Part shown: positions 58,623 to 64,000 of the stretch, piece by piece | Numbering within the stretch: position 1 is the first letter of the stretch | Layout: each line of letters opens with the position of its first letter | DNA from: Microbispora amethystogenes | GTDB lineage: Bacteria; Actinomycetota; Actinomycetes; Streptosporangiales; Streptosporangiaceae | NCBI RefSeq assembly: GCF_016863015.1 | Contig: NZ_BOOB01000029.1 | Location: forward strand, 1-64,000 | Direction: 5' to 3' | DNA: 64,000 nt | The notes under the pieces: model-generated | The model's input: only the letters and a program-made list of their open reading frames with translations | Databases searched by the model: none | What the model was told of the DNA's origin: nothing | Program-made: the position numbers and the translations under genes

Positions 58623-59777
58623 CTACGACAGACCGGCGCGCCGGGCGCGCTCGACGACCTGTCCGATGACCTCGATGACCCGGTCGACGTCCTCCTCCGT
58701 GGACGTGTGGCCGAGCGAGAAGCGCAGCGACCCGCGGGCGCGCACGCCGTCCTGACCCATCGCCATCAGCACGTGGGACGGCTGGGCCACCCCGGCCGAG
58801 CAGGCCGAGCCCGTGGAGCACTCCACGCCCTTGGCGTCGAGCAGCATGAGCAGGGCGTCGCCCTCGCAGCCGGGGAACGAGAAGTGGGCGTTGGCCGGCA
58901 GCCGGTCGGCGGGGTCGCCGTTCAGCACGACGTCGGGCACGGCCCGCCGTACGCGCTCGACGAGATCGTCGCGGAGCGCCGACAGGCGTTCCGCGGCCGC
59001 GGGCTGGCGCGCGACGGCCGCCTCGACGGCCGCGGCGAACCCGGCGATGGCCGGGGCGTCGAGCGTGCCGGAGCGGATGTCGCGTTCCTGCCCGCCGCCG
59101 TGCAGGACGGGGACGGGATCGACGCCGCGCGCCAGCAGCAGCGCCCCGACGCCCACGGGCCCGCCGACCTTGTGGCCGGAGACGGTCATGGCGTCCACGC
59201 CCGAGTCGGCGAACGAGACCGGAAGCTGGCCGACCGCCTGCACCGCGTCGGTGTGGAACGGGATGCCGTGCTCGTGCGCGATGGCGGCCAGCACGCGCAC
59301 CGGCTGCACGGTGCCCACCTCGTTGTTGGCCCACATCACGCTCACCAGCGCGACGTCGTCCGGGTCACGGTCGATGGCCTCGCGCAGCGTCTCGGGGTGG
59401 ACCCGGCCCTGCTCGTCGACCCGGAGTAACTCGACCCGGGCGCCGTGGTTGTCGCCCAGCCAGTGGGCGGGGTCGAGGGCGGCGTGGTGCTCGATCGCGC
59501 TGACCAGGATCCTCGGCCGCTTCCTCGCCCAGAACAGGCCCTTGATGGCGAGGTTGTCGGCCTCGGTGCCGCCGGCCGTGAACACGACCTCGCTGGGCCG
59601 GGCGCCGAGCGCTCCGGCGATCGTCTCGCGCGACTCCTCGACGACCCGGCGGGCGCGGCGGCCCGCCGCGTGCAGCGAGGAGGGGTTGCCCACCTGACCG
59701 AGCTGGGCCGTCATCGCCTCGATCGCCTCGGGCCGCATCGGGGTGGTCGAGGCATGGTCCAAGTACGCAGATCCCAT
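58623..59777 (-). CDS. Cysteine desulfurase
   Basis: 384 aa. NifS/IscS-type PLP enzyme: [18 protein letters not shown], the PLP Lys in [14 protein letters not shown], and the catalytic Cys in [15 protein letters not shown]. It yields persulfide sulfur from cysteine; likely partner of MnmA, encoded 5.5 kb away and on the same strand. ATG 59777 preceded by GGGGAGGGG. Confidence 0.93.
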   Translation of the reverse strand: MGSAYLDHASTTPMRPEAIEAMTAQLGQVGNPSSLHAAGRRARRVVEESRETIAGALGARPSEVVFTAGGTEADNLAIKGLFWARKRPRILVSAIEHHAALDPAHWLGDNHGARVELLRVDEQGRVHPETLREAIDRDPDDVALVSVMWANNEVGTVQPVRVLAAIAHEHGIPFHTDAVQAVGQLPVSFADSGVDAMTVSGHKVGGPVGVGALLLARGVDPVPVLHGGGQERDIRSGTLDAPAIAGFAAAVEAAVARQPAAAERLSALRDDLVERVRRAVPDVVLNGDPADRLPANAHFSFPGCEGDALLMLLDAKGVECSTGSACSAGVAQPSHVLMAMGQDGVRARGSLRFSLGHTSTEEDVDRVIEVIGQVVERARRAGLS

Positions 59778-59896
59778 GACCCCTCCCCTGAACGCCTTTC
59801 GTGCGCACCAAGCGTATCCGGGGAGACCGGGAACACCGGAACGGTGTCGCGGGTTAACCGTCCAGCCGGTACAGTAGGCGGCATGAGGAGGGTGGC

Positions 59897-60388
59897 ATGA
59901 GGCGAGACGAGTTGCTCGACGCGGCCGAGGCCCTGCTGCAGGACCAGGGCGCCCAGGCCCTGACCCTGGCGGCGGTGGCCGAGCGCGCCGGCGTCAGCAA
60001 GGGCGGCCTCCTCTACCACTTCTCCACCAAGGAAGCGCTCGTCAAAGGGATGATCGAGCGCCTGATCGCCGACTTCGACGCGCTGATCGAGGCACAGGGG
60101 GAGAGCACCTACACGCGCTCCTACGTCGCCGCGACGTTCGAGGCGGTGGAGACCGGACGGCTCAGACGCTGGGCGGTGGTCACCGGCGCGGCCGGCGATC
60201 CCGCGCTGCTCGCGCCGCTGCGTGAGGCGATGGCCCGCTGGATGCGGCAGGGACTGGACGACGAGCCCGACCCGCCCGCGTCCCAGATCGTACGGCTGGC
60301 CTGCGAGGGCGTCTGGGAGGTCGCCACCCACTGTTCGGCGATCGTCGACTTCGCCGCCGTCCGCGCCAGGCTGCTCGCCCTGTTATAG
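59897..60388 (+). CDS. TetR family transcriptional regulator
   Basis: 163 aa. N-terminal helix-turn-helix [33 protein letters not shown]. The C-terminal ligand domain is short and resembles that of multidrug-responsive regulators. ATG 59897 with GAGGAGGG upstream. It probably controls the MFS exporter gene 257 nt downstream. Confidence 0.88.
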   Translation: MRRDELLDAAEALLQDQGAQALTLAAVAERAGVSKGGLLYHFSTKEALVKGMIERLIADFDALIEAQGESTYTRSYVAATFEAVETGRLRRWAVVTGAAGDPALLAPLREAMARWMRQGLDDEPDPPASQIVRLACEGVWEVATHCSAIVDFAAVRARLLALL

Positions 60389-60645
60389 GGCTCCGCCAGA
60401 GCTCTTCCCCCAGGCGCCACCGCAGCGGCGCCTTCTGTGACACGCCCTCTGTGACATGCCCCCTGCGGCGCGTCCGCGCCGGGCGCGGACCATGCCCATT
60501 ACACCGCTGCCCACTACACCGTGCCGCACGCGCGACTGGTGGTCGCCCTTCCTTCCGGCTGACGCCGTGAAAGGGCGACCTGCTGCTGTCTGCCCACTTC
60601 TCCGGGTTCGGAAACCCACTTGACTCACATGGAAAGGAAGCTGTG

Positions 60646-61863
60646 ATGACCCGCGCTTTGAGGAAGGCCCGTCACGGGGCAGTCCTCACCTTTGTCCTGG
60701 CCGGCCTGATGTGCGGAACGTTCACCGTGCGCCTCCCCGCCCTGGCCGACCGGCTCCGCCTCCCGGAGTCGTCGGTCGGCCTCGCCCTGCTCGGCTGGGG
60801 CGTCGGCGCGCTGCTGACCATGCAGATCATGCGCGTCGTGCTGGGCAGAGCCGGGAGCCGCGGCGTTCTGCGCGCGGCCGTTCCCCTGTGCGCGGCATCA
60901 CTGGTCCTCGTCGCGCTCGCGCCGTCCTTCCCGGCGCTGGTCGCCGCGACCGCGCTGTTCGGCATGGCGTTCGGCGCGGTCGACGTCGGCATGAACGCGC
61001 AGGGCTCGCTGGTCGAGCGCGCGTACGGCCGGCCGATCATGATCGGCATGCACGCGGGCTGGTGCGTCGGCGCGATCTCGGCGGGCCTGCTGGGCACGGC
61101 CGCCATCGCGCTGGGCCTGTCCCTCACCACCCACATCCTCCTGGTGGCCCTGGTCTCGGCGCCCGCGGCTCTCGCGCTCAGCCGTATGCACCTGCCCGAC
61201 CGCGCGCCGGAGACGGGCGCCGCGCGGGAGAGCGGCCGCGCCCGGCGGAGGCTGCCGGGGGTCGTCTACCTGCTCGGAGCGATCACGTTCGCCGCGTTCA
61301 TGGTCGAGGGCGTCGTCGCCGACTGGAACGGGCTCTACCTGCTCGGCACGCTGCACGCCTCCGAGGCGGTCGCCGCGCTCGGCTATCCGGTGTTCGAGGC
61401 CGGCATGCTGGTCGCGCGACTCGGCGGCGACCGGCTGCGCGGCCACCTCGGCGCCCGCGCGCTGATCGCCCTGTCCGGCGGGGCCACGGCACTGGCGTTC
61501 CTCGCCGTCGTCGCCGCGCCGGTGACGGCGGCGGCCGTGGCCGCGCTGTTCTTCGTCGGGCTCGCGGTGGCGACGATCTCGCCGATGGCGCTGTCGCTCG
61601 CCGGCACCGCGACGGCCGAGCCGGGCCCCGCGATCGCGCAGGCGAGCGCCATGGGCTACGCGGGGCTGCTGCTCGGGCCGGTCGTGATCGGCTTCCTGTC
61701 CGCCGCGGCGTCGCTGCGGCTGGCCATGGGAGTGGCCGTCGTCCTCGGCGTCGTCATCGCCGCGGCGGGGCGGCTGCTGCCCGCGTCCCGTACGGAGATC
61801 GTCCCGCTGCGGGCGGCCGCCCGCGACAGAGGCGAGGAGCCCCACCTGCCGCTGGCCGCCTGA
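60646..61863 (+). CDS. MFS transporter
   Basis: 405 aa with about 12 hydrophobic helices. FVLAGLMCGTFTVRLPALADRLRLPESSVGLALLGWGVGALLTMQIM opens the typical MFS pattern, and a DVGMNAQGSLVERAYGRPIM loop follows. It is likely an exporter, given the adjacent TetR gene; substrate unknown. ATG 60646 with AAGGAAG at good spacing; a GTG one codon earlier is possible. Confidence 0.85.
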   Translation: MTRALRKARHGAVLTFVLAGLMCGTFTVRLPALADRLRLPESSVGLALLGWGVGALLTMQIMRVVLGRAGSRGVLRAAVPLCAASLVLVALAPSFPALVAATALFGMAFGAVDVGMNAQGSLVERAYGRPIMIGMHAGWCVGAISAGLLGTAAIALGLSLTTHILLVALVSAPAALALSRMHLPDRAPETGAARESGRARRRLPGVVYLLGAITFAAFMVEGVVADWNGLYLLGTLHASEAVAALGYPVFEAGMLVARLGGDRLRGHLGARALIALSGGATALAFLAVVAAPVTAAAVAALFFVGLAVATISPMALSLAGTATAEPGPAIAQASAMGYAGLLLGPVVIGFLSAAASLRLAMGVAVVLGVVIAAAGRLLPASRTEIVPLRAAARDRGEEPHLPLAA

Positions 61864-61894
61864 CGCCCGTCCCGGGAGCCCAGCCCGCCCGGGG

Positions 61895-62428
61895 TCACCC
61901 CCGGCCGGCCAGGGCGGCCTCCTCGGCGAGGGTGACGAGCCGGTCCACGGTCTCGGGCAGCGCGCCGCCCAGGATCTTCTTCATGATGGGGGTCAGCACG
62001 AGCGCGGTCGGCCCCTTCACGGAGACCTTGAAGGTCACGTCCCGCGTGCCGTCGCCGCGGTCGTCGATGGTGTGCTCCCAGTCCATGAAGGTGCCCCCGG
62101 GCAGGAAGAACCGGTCGGTGTACCTGCGCATGGGCTCGCAGTCGATGATCTCGAAGCGGACGGCCGACTGGCCCTTCAGCTTGACGCGGCCGGTGGCGCC
62201 GAGGGCGAACGGCCCTCCGTCGAGGCGGATCCAGTCCAGCCCGTCGTCCCAGCGGACGCGTGCGGGGACGTCGGCCCACAGGGGCCAGATGTGCTCCGGC
62301 TCGGCCGTGGTCTGCCGCGTGACCGTGATGAGGTGCGTGGTGCGCAGTTTCCCGAGCGCGGCCACCGTCGCGGCGAGCACCGCCGTTCCGGCCGAACCGC
62401 CTATGAGCATCTTGATCCCGCTTGCCAT
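61895..62428 (-). CDS. SRPBCC (polyketide cyclase/START-like) family protein
   Basis: 177 aa from ATG 62428, which has GAGGGG nine nt upstream; ATG 62455 lacks a site. Hydrophobic N-terminal segment (about 3-25), then TTAEPEHIWPLWADVPARVRWDDGLDWIRLDGGPFALG and the helix-grip core to the C-terminal helix LPETVDRLVTLAEEAAL. Lipid- or ligand-binding; role unknown. A palindromic operator is upstream. Confidence 0.78.
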   Translation of the reverse strand: MASGIKMLIGGSAGTAVLAATVAALGKLRTTHLITVTRQTTAEPEHIWPLWADVPARVRWDDGLDWIRLDGGPFALGATGRVKLKGQSAVRFEIIDCEPMRRYTDRFFLPGGTFMDWEHTIDDRGDGTRDVTFKVSVKGPTALVLTPIMKKILGGALPETVDRLVTLAEEAALAGRG

Positions 62429-62456
62429 CCGAACCATCCCCTCGAATTTGGTCATC

Positions 62457-62484
62457 TGTCTGTATCATACGTATGTATAAGACA
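62457..62484 (-). promoter_or_regulatory. Imperfect palindromic operator before the SRPBCC gene
   Basis: 28-nt element with perfect core CATACGTATG and outer TGTCT...AGACA. It starts 29 nt upstream of the SRPBCC start codon. Its length and symmetry suit a TetR- or MarR-type dimer; the TetR gene at 59.9 kb is a possible binder. Confidence 0.5.
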
Positions 62485-62553
62485 GATTGCCAGGTGCCGG
62501 AGAAGATTTCGCGCGGGATCGCCGCGCCGCCTCCATACAACCCCATGAACGCC

Positions 62554-62588
62554 GGAAGCGGCGCCGCGTCAGGCGCGGCGCCGCTTCC
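62554..62588 (-). terminator. Terminator of the etf operon
   Basis: A 15-bp perfect stem (GGAAGCGGCGCCGCG with complement, 5-nt loop), 11 nt past the etfA stop on the minus strand. No T run. Confidence 0.75.
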
Positions 62589-62599
62589 GATCCGGGGTG

Positions 62600-63553
62600 T
62601 TACTTACGCCTCTCGATCTCCTCGGTGAGCTGCGGGACGATCTGGAACAGGTCGCCCACCACGCCGTAGTCGGCGACTTCGAAGAGCGGCGCCTCGGCGT
62701 CCTTGTTGATCACCACGATCGTCTTCGAGGTCTGCATGCCGGCCCGGTGCTGGATCGCGCCGGAGATGCCCGCCGCGATGTAGAGCTGCGGCGACACCGT
62801 CTTGCCGGTCTGCCCGACCTGGAACTGGTGGGGGTACCACCCGGCGTCGGTCGCGGCGCGCGAGGCGCCGACGGCCGCGCCGAGCGAGTCGGCGAGCTTC
62901 TCGATGATCGCGAAGTTCTCGCCCGAGCCCACGCCCCGGCCGCCGGAGACCACGATCGCGGCCTCGGTCAGCTCGGGCCGGCCGCCCTTCTCCTGCACGA
63001 CCCGCTCCACGATCCGGGCGGCGCGGGCGGCGTCCGACAGGGCGACCTCGATCTTCTCCTCGGCGCCGGCGCCGGCCGCGGCGACGGGAGCGGTGCTGTT
63101 CGGCCGTACGGTGATGATCGGAAGGCCCCGGGTCACCCGGCTGTGGACGTTGACGCCGCCGCCGAAGATCGACTGCTCGGCGACGAAGCCCTCGCCGACG
63201 CCCACCGCGTCGGAGATCACTCCGGAGTCCGTCTTGATCGCGAGCCGCCCCGCGACCTCCTTACCCTCACCGGTCGCCGCGAGGAAGACCGCGGCCGGGG
63301 AACGCTCGGCCACCAGGTGCGCGAGCACCTCGGCCTTGGGCGCCGCCACGTAGTCGCCGATCTCGTCGGCCGCCGCCACGTAGATCTTCTCCGCGCCGTA
63401 CTCGGCGAGCCTGGCCTTCGCGCTGTCCGAGTAGCCGGGGCCGGCCCACACCGCGGCGGGCGTGCCCAGCGACCGGGCCAGGGTCAGCAGCTCGAAGGTG
63501 ACCTTCTTGACGTCGCCGTCGACGTGGTCGACGAGAACCAGAATCTCAGTCAT
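62600..63553 (-). CDS. etfA: Electron transfer flavoprotein alpha subunit
   Basis: 317 aa. C-terminal FAD-binding region [69 protein letters not shown]. With EtfB it carries electrons from acyl-CoA dehydrogenases. It lies 11 nt after etfB on the same strand. ATG 63553 with GATGACTG-like sequence; ribosome site GGGGCCCCGAG. Confidence 0.95.
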   Translation of the reverse strand: MTEILVLVDHVDGDVKKVTFELLTLARSLGTPAAVWAGPGYSDSAKARLAEYGAEKIYVAAADEIGDYVAAPKAEVLAHLVAERSPAAVFLAATGEGKEVAGRLAIKTDSGVISDAVGVGEGFVAEQSIFGGGVNVHSRVTRGLPIITVRPNSTAPVAAAGAGAEEKIEVALSDAARAARIVERVVQEKGGRPELTEAAIVVSGGRGVGSGENFAIIEKLADSLGAAVGASRAATDAGWYPHQFQVGQTGKTVSPQLYIAAGISGAIQHRAGMQTSKTIVVINKDAEAPLFEVADYGVVGDLFQIVPQLTEEIERRK

Positions 63554-63564
63554 CTCGGGGCCCC

Positions 63565-64000
63565 TCAGATGAACTTCTTCGACGCGAGGAACTCGGCGGC
63601 CCTGGCGCCGCCGTCACCCTCGTCCTTGATCACGGTGCCGGCGGCCCGGGGTGGGGCGGCGGCGAAGTCGACGACCTCGCTCCACGAGTTCGCCAGGCCG
63701 ACCTGGTCGGCCGCGATGTCCGCGTCGGCGATGCCGAGCGTTTCGACCGGCTTCTTCTTGGCGGCCATGATGCCCTTGAACGACGGGTACCTCGGCTCGT
63801 TGATCTTCTCGACCACCGACACGACGGCCGGCAGCGAGGCCTCGACCTTGTCGTAGCCGTAGTCGGTGATCCGCTCGACCCGGATGGCGGTGCCCTCGAT
63901 CTCGACCTTGCTCGCCAGCGTGAGCTGGGGGGCGCCGAGCCGCTCGGCCAGCATCGCGGCGAGCATGCCGGTGCGGGCGTCGGTCGACTCCGAGCCCAGG
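63565..64000 (-). CDS. etfB: Electron transfer flavoprotein beta subunit (partial, C-terminal part)
   Basis: About 145 codons of the C-terminal half; the N-terminus lies beyond the right edge. AAMLAERLGAPQLTLASKVEIEGTAIRVERITDYGYDKVEASLPAVVSVVEKINEPRYPSFKGIMAAKKKPVETL matches EtfB, and the end has the expected acidic/Ala-rich stretch. AMP-binding partner of EtfA. Confidence 0.93.
   Translation of the reverse strand, partial: LGSESTDARTGMLAAMLAERLGAPQLTLASKVEIEGTAIRVERITDYGYDKVEASLPAVVSVVEKINEPRYPSFKGIMAAKKKPVETLGIADADIAADQVGLANSWSEVVDFAAAPPRAAGTVIKDEGDGGARAAEFLASKKFI

Overview
The window is very GC-rich, uses GTG starts often, and carries actinobacterial hallmarks: a DivIVA-type protein, VanW and DUF1707-FHA proteins, a GatCAB amidotransferase, a CebR box before a GH6-CBM2 cellulase, and leader-peptide attenuators before branched-chain amino-acid genes. 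I infer a mycelial high-GC actinobacterium, plausibly of the Streptosporangiales. The genus cannot be fixed by reading alone. Most of the window looks like conserved chromosomal core, with small accessory pockets.

Layout. 0-0.3 kb: two tRNA-Glu(CTC) genes (one cut by the window edge) and tRNA-Gln(CTG). 0.4-5 kb: an M3 oligopeptidase facing gltX, a FAH-family hydrolase and an ABM-fold monooxygenase with a Gly-Gln/Gly-His tract. 5-9.3 kb: a secreted heparinase II/III-like lyase, then a coupled truncated globin, flavohaemoglobin-like protein and DivIVA-like protein. 9.6-19 kb: cimA, an O-methyltransferase, a histidine kinase, a secreted Pro-rich protein, ilvE, leuB and serA. 19-24.6 kb: an SseB-like protein, an MFS permease, a CAP-domain protein, an unknown secreted protein and a DUF1707-FHA protein. 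24.7-28.4 kb: ilvBNC. 28.4-35.9 kb: a tandem repeat, a GGDEF-EAL protein, a D-2-hydroxyacid dehydrogenase, a PQQ-type sugar dehydrogenase lipoprotein and a VanW protein. 36.2-41.4 kb: gatC-gatA-(ATPase + TOPRIM-like pair)-gatB. 41.5-45.4 kb: a second GGDEF-EAL protein and the cellulase. 45.5-47.2 kb: an accessory cassette of three unknown genes, two of them paralogous. 47.3-53.2 kb: ligA, a secreted protein, a methionine-synthase-like protein, an MBL-fold hydrolase and mnmA. 53.2-58.6 kb: a DUF695-like protein and a redox cluster (Rieske, hemerythrin, cytochrome b561/molybdopterin oxidoreductase, CxxC protein). 58.6-64 kb: cysteine desulfurase, TetR regulator, MFS exporter, SRPBCC protein, etfA and partial etfB.

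Themes. Branched-chain amino-acid synthesis is spread over cimA, ilvE, leuB and ilvBNC. I read Leu/Ile/Val-rich leader peptides followed by terminators before both cimA and ilvB, so they may share one attenuation signal. The tRNA-Gln/tRNA-Glu genes, GltX and GatCAB form the indirect Gln-tRNA route. Cysteine desulfurase plus MnmA supports tRNA 2-thiolation.

The strongest candidate for an undescribed system is the two-gene ATPase/TOPRIM-like module set, by overlapping start and stop codons, inside the gatCAB operon (37772-39534). The three-gene cassette at 45.6-46.9 kb is the second.
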